Shown here: piece by piece, positions 1-11,654 of the stretch
Numbering within the stretch: position 1 is the stretch's first letter
How the letters are laid out: each line of letters begins with the position of its first letter
NCBI GenBank assembly: GCA_022453515.1
Contig: JAJNNY010000008.1
Span: forward strand, 620,001 to 684,000
Length of the DNA stretch: 64,000 bases
Source of the DNA: Astrocystis sublimbata
Lineage: Eukaryota; Ascomycota; Sordariomycetes; Xylariales; Xylariaceae
Direction of reading: 5' to 3'
Made by a program: the position numbers and the translations under genes
Notes under the pieces: model-generated
The model's input: the letters and a program-made list of their open reading frames with translations, nothing else
What the model was told of the DNA's origin: nothing
Databases searched by the model: none

Positions 1-373
1 GATATCCCCGGTCGGTTGGACTATTAATTTGTTCTATTGCTTCAACATATGCTCGAATAGAATTCTACCATGAACTCAACAGAAAAGCTACCGGAGGTGA
101 TCGCACATAAAGATGGTGTGTACCTAGTCAATATCATGCCTGTCCGCCAACGCCGTTGACTCATGATGCTCCCGTAAAGTCATGTCATAAGATGTCCCAA
201 TGATGCAGAATACCCAACGCAACCGGTGCGTAATAGATGATGCCACCATACCAAACCAAGCAATACCGCACCTACCCTGAACCACAGCTTTTTATACTGA
301 GTGTACTCTGTTGGCCGGGTCTTAAGTCTCCCCCAAGCCCTCTTCTCGTCTCTATGTATATGCAAGTAACAGA
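1..373. other. Intergenic, downstream of the MFS transporter gene
   Basis: No supportable gene. The minus-strand reading over 180-410 has no family resemblance and overlaps the 3' end of the transporter gene, so it is probably its 3' untranslated region. The left edge of the window may cut a neighbouring gene, but nothing identifies one. Confidence 0.6.
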
Positions 374-2983
374 TTAGAACTTCTCCATCAAGTTCATCCT
401 CACCGTCCACATGCGTGCTCTCTTGCCGTAGATATACATCGGTATAGTAGAGAGCAGGACAATGAGTTGTATGACGCCGATCCAGACGAAGACGGTCTTG
501 GACCCATCAGTCTTCAACCATCCTGTCACGAAGAAGCTGAAAACAAGACCGTGGAGAACGTTCTTGCTGAAGTTCAGCGTCACGAGCGCCTCGCCGGCAT
601 ACTGTCGGTAACTATCCACGCAGAACGTAATTGCCGTTGTGGAGCCCAGCGAGCAGCCAAACGATACGACACCAAAAAACACCGTCGGCACAATCCAAGG
701 GTCATCCACGGAAGCAGACCAGCCAAACCCAATGAGGCCGAGGATGGTGGTGATGAGGATGGGTATGACCATGACTAGTCTGAACTCAGGCTCGTAGAGA
801 CCGCCGTTCCTCCGCGCCATGGCCTTGACGATCACATCGCTGACGCGGCCTGCGACAGCCGTGCCCAGGACGCCGCCAATAAAGGGCGAGATATAGACAA
901 GACCGGTAGACAGTGCGCCGAACTCGTAGTATCCTTCTCGGTAGATGACAGCGACGCATTCGGAGATGACGATTAGCCAGCCCACAGAGCACGCGTAGAC
1001 GGCCGAGGACCAAAGAACTGCCGGGTACGAGTACAACACGAAGGGACGTACGGCCGCTTTCCACCATTTGTCTTGGTTGATGCGTCCATGGTATATCCTC
1101 AGCTGCGACTTGAAGGTTCGCCGTGGGGCCTCGCGCAGCTTGTGAGTGTACGCCTGGCCCATGGTCGTGGCACCGAGATTGGAGAACGACATCTTTTCGC
1201 TGTCCCCATCCGAGCTGAGCGCAAGTGGCGCCTGGCGTTGTGCTTCGGCATCCCGGAAATAATCGTCAGTCGGTCTTCCCTTGGGCGTCGCCGACTCAAC
1301 AGGCGTTGAGGAAGTAGCCGGTGCTTCGCCATGGTGTAATGGACCAGGTCTCGGTGCAGCAGCCGCCCTGGAGTCCTCCATAGAGGAGCAATGAGCTCCT
1401 TGTGTTGGCTCTGTACTTGGTTGATCTCCCATACCGGAAGCAAAACCGACATGGCGCTCGTGCTTCGGTCCAGTCAACTCCGATCTCTCTTCTGCAGGCT
1501 TAATTTCGGTTGTCTCGGTTGTCTCGGCTGTGATCTGTTCGCCAGTTACACCGGGCGTCTGGGGTACTCCAGGCACACCCAGCCTGGCTGATGACCTTCG
1601 GCTGAAGAAACTTGGCCGTTTGGTGAAGCTCGGCCTTCGTCGCTTTGGCTTTGGAACAGGCGTACGATCCCAAAAAGTCTCGGGCACGAAGAAGAACAAC
1701 AGGACTCCGCAAAACCCTACTACGATAGCAACGATCCTAGGCAAAATTAGTATATAAGGGGTGTGTTGATGCCAGCAACGATTCCAATAACAGTGTATGT
1801 AACTTACCAAAATACCCAACGCCAATCGAGCGCGTTAATGATCACAGCGCTGACGAGTGGCACTAAATTCTTCCCGCCGAGCAGTAGTAACGTGTAGATA
1901 CCAATCCGGAAGGCCCGCTCATGGAGGAAAAAGATCTCGGCGATGGTAGCTGAGGGAAGGCATTCAACCGGGCTGACTGCGATTCCCTGAAAGATACGAG
2001 CGAGGATGAGAGAGGTGAAGCTAGGTGACTTTGCGCACCATACAGCGGAACTGATGAACAGAATAACACTGAACAGGTAGACTGGGCGTTTTCCGTAGAG
2101 GATAGCAGTGGGCGAAAATATGACACAACCGAGACCGAGTCCCAGCATATACTATGTATGATTGTCAGTTATTGGCTTCATGGTTCTATAATGGAGTCTA
2201 TAAGTGTTTTGAATGCGGGGGAGAGTGCCATCAATGACCAGAAATGGAAACTTTCGCTTAAAGATCACGAAATGAGAATGGGTAGATCCGAAGATCACTT
2301 ACCAGCCCTGTAGTCAAAGAGACTTGGGACACATCAACATCAAAGTCTGCGATATCATGTTAGCTGGCTGCAAAATACAGGTATGGGTCGTTTCAGGCAC
2401 TGGGCTTACCGTGAGCAACGTCGGTAAAACCAGCGGCTATGATGGGAGTGATACCCCCACCGACCATCGAATACAGGCCGAGGGAGAGCAGAGCACAGTC
2501 ACGGCGCCACGAAGGCCAATTTAACGGGTCATTGTGAGAATCGTCAGGTTGTGGGTCAAGGATGATTTGGCCATCCTTGGTGAGCTTCTTCTCCTCCGCC
2601 TGCTCGCCCGTGTGCTCTCTGGCCGAAGGGGTGACTGGTGGCTCTGGCAGCATGCCCGTAGGAAGAGAAGAGTGGGATGTCCTAGCAGGAGCATTCCGCA
2701 GACCAAGAGGCTCGTTACGCTCCTTCGAAAGCAACAGGACAGATCCTGGTATGCTGTCAGCCAAAGCTCGTCTCACTTATATCATGAATGCGGTGCAAGT
2801 GTAATAATCACCTGGGACTTCAATCGTCTCTCTGTCGTTAAGCATGCCCATGTTCCATGTAGCGTTCTGCTGGTTCTCGCCTATACCGCCTTTTTCGAGA
2901 GTGTCTTCACTTTTCCGCGCTTTGAAGAGACCCCGCCATGTGCGCCCGGGACTCGCGCCCGTCGACGCCGACTCGTCCGCCAT
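374..2983 (-). CDS. MFS transporter, DHA1/HOL1-like, with a long central loop
   Basis: Probable proton-coupled plasma-membrane exporter of the major facilitator superfamily; the substrate cannot be read from sequence. Five exons join in frame (2983-2812, 2745-2410, 2346-2303, 2151-1808, 1736-374) to give about 752 residues. The hydrophilic N-terminus includes VPGSVLL and the DPLNW motif near residue 132 that precedes TM1 in fungal DHA1 proteins. Exon 4 carries TM2-TM5 with a GKRPVYL loop-2/3 motif, and exon 5 begins with TM6 and PETFWDR. A basic, Ser/Pro/Thr-rich cytosolic loop of about 190 residues separates the two halves. The C-half contains WSSAVYACSVGWL and the remaining TMs. Start 2983 (MADES) was chosen over an in-frame ATG at 3031 because it opens a typical hydrophilic tail; 3031 remains possible. 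It is head to head with ELP6, 2 kb away. Family confidence is high, substrate unknown. Confidence 0.9.
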
Positions 2984-4989
2984 TCTCAAGCTGGGATATC
3001 CTCTGCCCTTGTATTTGATATGCCCATGCAAAATTTATACTCTGATGTTGTTATTCTCGGTCAGCTCAGGTACAGTGGTAAAGAGCGAGTGGCAACGAAG
3101 CGACGAAAGCCGGTGCTCAAGAGTATATGGAGAACTACCTGGGGAATCAGAGAGTGGTCTCCAAGACAGCAAGCAGGCAGACGACTGCGTTGATATACAC
3201 AACCGGTGTGGAAGGAGGGACACCGGCTGTACTCATTCGTCTGCAAAGTACCAAATGCGAGGACGTAGGACAGGGCAGGAAACAAGCACGAGATCAACGA
3301 TGATCCAATCCGCGATTGACTTACAATGCGATGCCAATGCCGCCCGCGCCTCGACCCTGACTCTGATTATGTATGGTGACAGCCTACGGAGAGAAGCTAG
3401 GCTCGGAAGTAGTATAGGCGACCAACACTAATGCGATGGCAGTACCATCGGTCCAGCCCGACAACCCGGACGGCCTCGTACCAAGGATGCAGAGATAGGA
3501 CCCCAGATCAGCGAACTACGAGTAAGATGCGACAATGTGATGGATAAAAACTGGGCAGGTCGATAGGGGCGGCTGTCGAGGTCGAGGTCGAGATGAAACA
3601 AAGCTAAAGAAAGAGAAAAGAAGGGAACGACGCGTGCGATGGTTCAAGGTTGATATCTACATGGTGTGTGCTCTGGGCCTCGGCGAGTCAATATTTAAAG
3701 TTGGCGGGAGCAACACCATCGTCATCGCAAAGAGTTACATGCATCCCTACCTCGCCTACCTAGCCCACATGTACCTAACATGCCTGTCTGCAAAGATGTA
3801 TGCAGACAAATGGTGGGGCGTCTTGGTTGATTGCGAAACTCGTAAAACAAGGGCGAAGCTGGGGACGTGAAAAGACATTCGAGTTGCTTCAAAGAATGGC
3901 CAAATGGATTACAACGGTAGCTTTCCAGCTGATACGACACAAAGATTTGATATCCCCAGCACGTCAACGCTTCGGGTTCGAACATCGGTGGAACGGCTCT
4001 AATAACAGCGGTGATATAGATCCACGGATGGCTCCGATCTACACTGGCATTCTGCTTGCTTGGCTTAGTTTAGCGGGTGCTCGGTGCAGCAGCAGCAGTC
4101 GTCTACAGCGAACATTTACCATCAGAATTAAAAAGACCTAGCTGAGAGCCAGACGAGCTGGAGGGTAATTCTCAGCTGGTGCACCATCTACGAGCACCTT
4201 TAATTCTAATTTGCTCGGCATGGCGCGGCTGAAGGATTCACAAAGAGTGTCACATTGTCACACTTGCACTTATGGGAGGGTCAGGCACCATTAGTGGTTG
4301 GAGACTTCAATGTCTTGGGGAGAGATAGTGTTAGGCCCGGACCCGTATCGAAAAGCGCAATTCTTCCCATCCTTAAGATGGACGCCGTTATTACCATCTT
4401 GAGACACATACGCATTGCATCGCTCTCGCAGAGTGCATGGTATGGTACAGGATGTAGCGTAACGTGATACCGAGAGGTACGGGAGAAGTTGTCGAGGTTG
4501 TCAGGTCCACAATGACGGCATCCATCACATGGCACATAGCGCAAGAGCAGGAGCACCTTGACCCTCGAGACCCTCGAGACCCTCTACACGAATAATAAAT
4601 GTCCGCTCCCAGGCCCACATGCACTACCATATAGCGGACATCTATTGTTCGATTGGCATGCGCCTGGCGAGCCTGGGGGGCTGGAGCAAGCCCCGCGCCA
4701 AAACCCACCAAAGCCGACAATTGCAATACCCCCTTCCAGTCTGCCAAATTTCTTGGGTTTTTGCTTGGTGCTTGGGCGAGACTTGGGTTCGTTTTCTTTC
4801 TTCTACCGGCGGCTGCGCATGTGCATCGTTTCCACAATACCTACTCGCTCTGCTGCTCGTCACCTGATGCCCCCCACCCAGAGTCGGCGCCTAGAATTCC
4901 CTGATCACTGGGTCCCATCATCCAACCCCCCCTCTTCCTGCGCTCCCTGGCGTTTGCGGCGCCGAACATAGATGTCTACCTAGGTACCC
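2984..4989. promoter_or_regulatory. Divergent intergenic region between the MFS gene and ELP6
   Basis: Two kilobases without a supportable gene, holding the 5' regions of two divergent genes. Visible items are a TATTTAAA box near 3692, a GTCGAG triplication at 3575-3592, and a 9-bp repeat (ACCCTCGAG) at 4561-4584. Open frames here have no family resemblance and ordinary intergenic composition. Confidence 0.5.
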
Positions 4990-5962
4990 ATGGCCTTCAG
5001 AACACCACCCCTCCTCGAGCCTTACCTCCGCCTACCAGAAGAGACCTCGCTCATTCTCCTAAGTGGGGTTCTGGGGTCCAGCACGAACTGGCTCGTTCAC
5101 CGCCATCTCTACTCCCTCCTCGCTTCACAATCTACTGCTTCACATCCGCATCCACACAGCCACCACGACGATGGACTGGCTGAAGGTCCAGATGCAGGAT
5201 CACCACAGCAGCAGCAGCATACCAGTGTAGTGTTGGTGAGCTTTCTGCGCGATTATGCCTTTTGGAAAGATGGAGCCAAACGATTGGGTCTGGACTTGGA
5301 GGCGGCTAGTATGAAAGGGGCCTTCGCCTTCGTGGATGGACTGACCGGCCTGTTCACGCCATCGCCAGACAACGGGCGCAGGCAGTCCGACACAGCTTCC
5401 TCGGGCAGGAGAATACTACTGGAGGCTACGACGGATCATCTGAGTAAGACGTTGGAAGATGTTGTGGCTCATCTTCAATTTACGACGCCGGGAACACAGA
5501 CTGTACTGGTGATCGACCAGCCGGACTTCTTGTTGGCCGCGGCCGGGGATGCCATGACTGGCCAGGGACTGCGAGATGCGATTCTAGGCCTACGCGAAGT
5601 AAGTGATATATGGGCGAGGCTATTATGCCACAATCGACGGCAGAACTATGTTAATTCGAGGTTTGTGATAGAAAGTGTATGCATGCATCATCACCGTTTC
5701 CGCAGATGAACCCCTGGTATCCGCGCAGACCACCCCGCTCGAGAAGGAACATGCTTCTCTGGCTCTGTCTTTGGCTCACGACGCGCAGCTGGTCATGAGT
5801 CTGAGGATGCTAGAAACAGGCACCGCAAAAGACGTGAGTGGTGTGATACGAGTCACTCCGGGAGGAGACGAGGGAGCCGGTGGCACCCTTGTAGAAGATC
5901 GCGAGATATTGTACTTCATTGGAGGCGATGGTAGCGTTCGTGTATTTGAGCGAGGCCAATAG
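4990..5962 (+). CDS. ELP6: Elongator complex subunit 6 (Elp6)
   Basis: Elp6 is a RecA-fold protein that with Elp4 and Elp5 forms the hexameric ring of Elongator, which installs cm5/mcm5 groups on wobble uridine 34 of tRNAs. Two exons (4990-5598 and 5672-5962) join in phase 0 and give 299 residues, a usual length for fungal Elp6. The first exon carries the opening strands (LPEETSLILLSG), FLRDYAFWKDGAKRLG and the VLVIDQPDFLLAA segment. The second gives VYACIITVSADEPLV, then MLETGTAKDVSGVIRVTPGG and ILYFIGGDGSVRVFERG, the signature end of the family. No Walker A lysine motif is present, as expected for Elp4-6. The intron is GTAAGT...GATAG, 73 bp. The gene converges with RPL37, with 353 bp between stop codons. 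Confidence 0.92.
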
Positions 5963-6315
5963 TAGAAAACCCTTTCGTGAAACTGTTCCTTCAAATACTG
6001 GCCACCAGTCTCGGAAGACCTGACAAGGTGCCTTGCAGTGAGTGACCCGAGGTCTCGGCTCGGCATCGCTCACGATCCTCTTTTTCAACGGACATACACA
6101 TGCATCATGGATAACCGCCGTCTCTTTACTTGCCAGATCGTGATGCTTATTTTTGGAGGGGGTATTGCTAGAATAACATTTCCCTCGGGTCTCGATTACT
6201 GTCGAGATCCCATGCAAGTACCAGTCCGAATGTCAAATAACACCGTTCCATTGCCATGTCCCGCCAATGATTCGTCACCGTTCACCCATTGTTGTCGTTA
6301 CGCCGCGCGAGATGT
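5963..6315. other. Convergent 3' flanks of ELP6 and RPL37
   Basis: Short region between two stop codons that must hold both polyadenylation regions. No gene seen and no clear AATAAA signal stands out. Confidence 0.5.
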
Positions 6316-6938
6316 TTAAAAGGGGGCGTGGGAGGTCTTGGGCTGTCCGGTCTGGAAGCCGTTCTTGAACCGGCGGGAGACGTCGCCCAGGTATCGCATG
6401 CGGCCAGTGCCGACGGTCTTTCTGCGCTTGGCCTTCTCGCTCCAGTTGTCTGTGACCGTCATATCAGTTTCGAGTTCGCGGATAAGAAAATCTGGCATCG
6501 AGGAGTCGGAGATGCCTTTGCCATTCCTTCGAGATCGGTATTCACGTACACTTGCGGGTCTTAGCAGAGGGGTATCCGCATGATGAGCAGGTGTGCTTCT
6601 GGATGTGTAGGGATCGGCGACCTGGAGTTGCAAATTTCGTCAATACGCGTGCTTTGAGCCTGGAGTTGCGTGTAGAGCTTCAATCGTCGGTTGGATATGT
6701 TTCGCGATCGCAATTCCACTGCCCTCGTCCTCGCTCTCGTCCTCGTCCACATCCACATCCACATCCATCACAACCGGAAATCGTAGCTGGGAATTGACGA
6801 GACTAACCGCATCGACGGCACAGAGTGTGCGTCTTGTTGTGGCGCTTTCCGAAACTGGAGGTACCCTTGGCTGGATTCGTGGGTTAGCAATCGAAGGATA
6901 CGAGGAGGTTCGGTATCGGCGCTGGGCTACGCACTCAT
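6316..6938 (-). CDS. RPL37: 60S ribosomal protein eL37 (L37), four exons
   Basis: Zinc-binding protein of the large ribosomal subunit that contacts 5.8S/25S rRNA. The protein becomes visible only after splicing: exons 6938-6935 (4 nt, ATG plus A), 6870-6808, 6621-6550 and 6449-6316 sum to 273 nt and give 90 residues. It starts [19 protein letters not shown] and has the paired CRRCG and CSSCG knuckles (C-X2-C...C-X2-C), then [21 protein letters not shown] and a C-terminal RRFKNGF. Length and motifs match eL37 closely. Splice sites are canonical: GTGCGT, GTTAGT and GTACGT donors with CAG acceptors. The 4-nt first coding exon probably places the first intron close to the start codon, as in many fungal ribosomal protein genes. 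It is divergent from ATG3. Confidence is very high. Confidence 0.95.
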
Positions 6939-7828
6939 TTTGACGGCGAGACTGCGGCGGCGGAGGTTTCGTCAGTATCGATGGACGTATTTCGGACGTG
7001 ACGGTTCGCGGGGGGGATGTTCGCACCTCTAAAGTGTCTGTCTGACGAAGGAGTGGTCGTGTGCTGCTGGTTAGTAACGGTCCTGGATTGAGAGAGGATG
7101 GTAGCGTGTGTGCATTTCTCGCTTCACTTTTTTCGTGGGTACCAGGGCGTAAACCGAAGAGCAGCCGAATCTCAGGTTGTGGGGCATGCTCTCCAGCCCC
7201 AGCGTGGCCTCTGCTCAATGTATCTAGGTACCTATGGCCCACTGTGGCTGGGTCAATTCCAGCTGTGGCTCGCGCCCCGCCATCAGATAAGGCAAGATAA
7301 GAGGGGTACGTAGATGCCGCAAGTATCTCGGTACCTTACCTGCATCAACCCCTCAAGCAAGATGTCGGTCGGCCTTCCACCGCCCGCTAACCCCGCCATC
7401 AGGAGGCAGGTACGCTTGGCTGGTACCTAGGGGCAACGCAGATAGCTAAGGAGCCCCTCGGAGCCCCAGGCTGACACCTTATCATGTCATAAGCTCCCTC
7501 TATCCTGGACGCCATGTGACAGCAACCTGGATCGCTTCTCGTGCCTGATCGATGTGAATCACTACGATCTCCTTCGCAGCCAGTTCCTGTTCCTGCTTCA
7601 TCTGTTCCATCAACACAGCACCCAACACACACAGACCGCGCCCTTCCATTTATATACCCCAGTGGCGCAAGTGCTTTTATTGTTGATATATCTATCGTCT
7701 GTCACCCAGACCACCGAGGCTCCTGCAAAAACATACCAACAAACAGCATTTGAAACATACATACATATCTGCATACATCCGTACACCGTAGCTGTTAAAA
7801 GACGCATATCATCACATCTGTCCTCACG
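6939..7828. promoter_or_regulatory. Shared upstream region of RPL37 and ATG3
   Basis: An 890-bp head-to-head interval with no supportable gene. It includes TACCTAGG-type palindromic motifs (7223-7234, 7424-7432), a TTTATATA box at 7647-7654, and a pyrimidine/CA-rich leader just before ATG3. Functional assignment is by position only. Confidence 0.5.
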
Positions 7829-8990
7829 ATGAACTACCTATATTCCACAGTCAACACGTTGCGTGACAAGTACACTCCTGTCACCCACACGTCCACCTTC
7901 CGCAAGACCGGCCAGGTCACCCCCGAGGAGTTCCTGGCCGCCGGCGACTATCTCGTCTTCAAGTTCCCCACCTGGTCCTGGGCCGAAGCCGACTCGGACT
8001 CCCAGCGCGTAGATCACCTGCCTCCCGACAAGCAGTTCCTCGTCACGCGCGGCGTCCCGTGCAACCGCCGCCTCGACGACGATTTCGCCGGGGATGCCGG
8101 CCACGAAGAGGCCGTAGTCGGTGATGGTGACGACTTCAAGTCCAAGGGGCAGACCGATGACGACGACGGCTGGCTCCGTACCGGTGGCCTCAGCAGCTCT
8201 CAGCCCCTCAAAGCACGGGATGTCCGGACAGTCGATGATGCTGGTAACGTAGGGGATCGCCTGGATGACGAAGATGAGATCCCCGATATGGAGGATGACG
8301 ACGACGATGAAGCTATCATTCGAGACACCGAGGCCCTGAAGAGGACAGGGTGAGTACAACGCTCACGAACAACCTCGCTCAGTCCAATAGCTCGCTGACA
8401 TGTTCTTGTTAACACAGGGCTCGTCGGACATATACACTCTACATCATGTACTCCCCGTATTACCGCACGCCGCGTCTCTATTTGTCGGGTTATTCCGAGG
8501 GCCAGCCCCTTGCTCCACACCAGATGATGGAGGATATTGTGGGAGACTACAAGGATAAGACGGTCACGTTGGAAGACTTTCCGTTCTTCGCAAACAACGT
8601 CAAAATGGCCAGCGTACATCCTTGCAAGCACGCACCCGTCATGAAGACACTGCTCGACCGCGCCGATGCGGCCTTGAAACTCAGACGTGAAAAGTTAAAG
8701 GCAGGCAAGATCGTCGGTAACGACCCCGGAATGGACGGCCTCGCCGATGAGATCAACAAGCTAGATGTTAAGGACGCCGAGGCTGCCGCTGAATCTAACA
8801 TCGACGACTGGGAAGAAGTCGAGGCCGAGGACCAAGATGTCGCGATCCGAGTCGACCAGTATCTTGTCGTGTTTCTCAAGGTACGTCACTTACCCATCAT
8901 AAAAAAAAGCCGAGCACAAAACTAACTCTTGCGCAGTTTATAGCCAGTGTCACCCCTGGCATCGAACATGATTTCACCATGAGCGTCTGA
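7829..8990 (+). CDS. ATG3: Autophagy-related E2-like conjugating enzyme Atg3
   Basis: Atg3 receives Atg8 from the E1 Atg7 and transfers it to phosphatidylethanolamine on the growing phagophore. Three exons (7829-8349, 8418-8880, 8937-8990) give 345 residues. The N-terminus [18 protein letters not shown] is the membrane-sensing amphipathic helix. [19 protein letters not shown] follows, then a long acidic flexible region ([16 protein letters not shown], about residues 145-163) that in Atg3 proteins binds Atg7. The E2 core contains [21 protein letters not shown] and the active-site motif HPCKHA, whose cysteine is the thioester residue. The protein ends in [17 protein letters not shown], the standard Atg3 tail. 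Splice sites are GTGAGT...ACACAG and GTACGT...GCGCAG, the second with a CTAAC branch site. Nothing is missing. Confidence 0.97.
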
Positions 8991-9574
8991 TCCCCGAGAC
9001 CTATCTTTTCCTACGTTCTTTCAGGCGCTTGGGCGGTAAATCCAGCTATAATTTCACGGTGCTTGGACAGCATCGCCAAGGCGTTGGGGGTTTTTTATTC
9101 TCTGATGCGGAACATGACCGATACTGGCAGGACAGGCAAGGATGACTTTTCCCTTGGGTAATAGAGCAACATTCGCCTTTGGTTGGCAAGGGGCACATGG
9201 AGTTTCTGGGGTCGCGAATGGACAAATTGGGCCACTGACTTAGAATATTTCTTCAAGAACGAAGCGAACGGGTATATGTGGCTACTTAGCTAGTACTGCA
9301 GCCGCGGCCTGTCGTGGTACGCAGCAAGAGGACTGGGTAGTACCAGAGGCCTGAAATAGTCTCAGTCAGACAGCGTAACGTGCGTAACGCCGATGGATGA
9401 TGATGCAATGGTTAATGAATTCTGTCTTAACGAGACTGGATATTTATCGAACATATACCAAGCACTATCCAACAAGCAGGTGTAAAGCCATATTCAAACA
9501 AGCCATGTTCAAACACTCATTTCTAGCCTTGATATCATTCAAAAATCTTGAAGATTCCCAGCATGCAATAGCAT
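8991..9574. other. Convergent 3' flanks of ATG3 and azgA
   Basis: 584 bp of 3' flanking DNA between two converging stop codons. No gene or recognizable RNA seen. Confidence 0.5.
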
Positions 9575-11654
9575 TTAAGCCTTCTTTTCTTCCCGCACGG
9601 CCACATCGATTGGTTGTCCATGGATGGAGGGCGATACGCTGCGGTTCCCATCTACTTTAACGCCTTTAGAATGGGTGGTTTCGGAGACGTTATAAGAGTC
9701 CTCGCGCCAGAAGTCCTTCTTGCCTTTATAAGCACGCTTCATCCACGGCGGCAGGGCACCGCCGGGAATGCGCCAGGTCCAGGGGTCCTTCTCGTGCTTG
9801 TTCTCGGGCACCAGGCGGCCGCCCGAGGCGATTTCGATAAGCCACACGAGAGTGTTGATGATGATGTACAGGAGGATGCCCGCGATCAGGCCGTAGGAGA
9901 TGCTGTAAGTAAAAGGCATGGCGACGATGGTGACAAAAGCCGGGATGGCGTCGCCCATGTACCGCCAGTTGATGTCGACGGCGGCGGGCATCATCATGGA
10001 GCCGACGAGGATCAGCACGGAGCCAGTCGCCCATGGCGGGATGGACGCGAAGATGGGTGCGAAGAAGACGGAGATGAAGAAGCAGATGCCTGTCGTCATC
10101 GCTGTGAGGCCCGTGCGCCCGCCGTCTGCAATGCCGGCGCCGGACTCGACGAACGCCGTCACGGGCGAGCAGCCGAAGAGAGACCCGATCGAGATGCTGA
10201 GGGCGTCGACCATGTAAGCGGCCGAGCTGCCTTCGAAATCGCCGGTCTCGGGGTCTACTACATTGGCGAGTCGGGCCATGGCGTACTGGAATTTCAGAAG
10301 TCAGTGACTGGCTTGATTCGTGAGGGAAACGATCTGGTTGGGCAAATATGCGCTACAAGAGTTATATAAAAAAAAGTAGACATACCAGAGTGCCTGTGGT
10401 GTCAAGAATATCGACGTAAAGGAAGGTGATCAGAGCTAGACCGAACTGGCCTCCGTGCCCAGAGATATTCCACTGGATGATGTTGAGGGTCCTAGAGATT
10501 TCGTGGAAGTCGACAACCTTTCTGAAGAAGTCGAAGGCATCATCGCCAGTTTCCGTATAGGGGAAGTACGTCAGAGACGTTGTCCGTGGCCAAGAGATAA
10601 TGCTGACGAGTAGGATACCAGTAATAATAGCAGCCTTAAAGCGGTACATCATAAGGATAACGGTGAAGACACCGCCGGCAAAGATGCCAACCCACAAAGC
10701 CGGATTTCGCATCTTTGTACCATCGGTACACAATCCGTCTTCGCCGAACCCAGACTCTGGGCAACCGGCAAGAACCAGCGGCGTGGAGGTGGCGCCCTGC
10801 AGGATCCCGAGACCCTCGCTGTAGGTGAATCCGATGATGGTCAGGAAAAGACCGATACCGACACTCGTCGCGAGCTTGATGGACCGGGGAATGGCGCGCG
10901 CGAGCCATTGGCGGAGACCGAAGAGAGCCAAGCCAAAGAAGACGAAGCCCTCAACGAATGTGGCAGTCAGGGCAACGGCGTAAGGCGTATTGCCCGAACC
11001 GTGGAAGCCGACGATGTTGTATGCGAAGTAGGCGTTTATACCCAATCCAGGAGCTAATGAGACAGGGCTGTTTCGCGGTTGGTTAGTTTGCGCCCTCTCT
11101 CTCTCTCTTTCTGGAGGGACGAGATGCAAAAGCCTACAGGTTGGAAAGAAGTCCCATGAAGAAGGATGCGATAGCTGAAATGGCCGCCGTTGCCGTGACA
11201 AGGTCGCGCTTGACCTCGGCTACGCAGAGAAGGTACTCGGTATTCTTGTTACACACAGGGTCGTCTGGGGTGAACTCGCAAACGCAAGGTCCTTCGGTCA
11301 TTGTTAGCTACCAGTCGGCGCATTGCTTATTGCTTATTGCTCATAGCTTCTGGATGAACGGCGCAAGACGAACCTCCAGAATCAGACAGGATGCTCGCAT
11401 TGACGGCAAGGATGTAAGCCATGGCAAAGAAGGCAACAGTGCCAGCGCGGATCTCTGTTGTGAATCGAGATCCTTTTCGCTCCTTGGGCTTTATGCGACT
11501 CCAGTTAGCAAGTGCGCAGATTCACAGAGAGTCACAGAGTTACAGAGTAAGAAAAATGCTGAGTTGCACTTACATGACCGCAGCCATCGAGCTTGAACCA
11601 TCGTCCAACCGCACTCCGCGCCACCTTATCGTTGATTGTCTGGACGGAAATCAT
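9575..11654 (-). CDS. azgA: AzgA-type adenine/guanine/hypoxanthine permease (NCS2)
   Basis: Proton-coupled plasma-membrane transporter for hypoxanthine, adenine and guanine. Five exons (11654-11574, 11488-11374, 11291-11138, 11067-10386, 10285-9575) join in frame to 580 residues, the length of Aspergillus AzgA. Visible are [19 protein letters not shown] (TM1), the conserved [16 protein letters not shown] segment, the [14 protein letters not shown] helix, [10 protein letters not shown], and the C-half [19 protein letters not shown], which bears the substrate-site motif of the family. The tail after TM14 is hydrophilic and lysine-rich, ending VREEKKA. Start 11654 has an A at -3 and begins the usual short cytosolic N-terminus ([14 protein letters not shown]). 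Purine uptake genes are often induced by uric acid through a Zn-cluster factor, but I did not identify such a site. Transporter class is near certain; exact purine preference is by family. Confidence 0.95.

Noticed and set aside
9614..10369. Long + strand frame (about 250 residues) opposite azgA exon 5
   Set aside because: Antisense shadow of a GC-rich coding exon; the minus-strand frame is an unmistakable permease.
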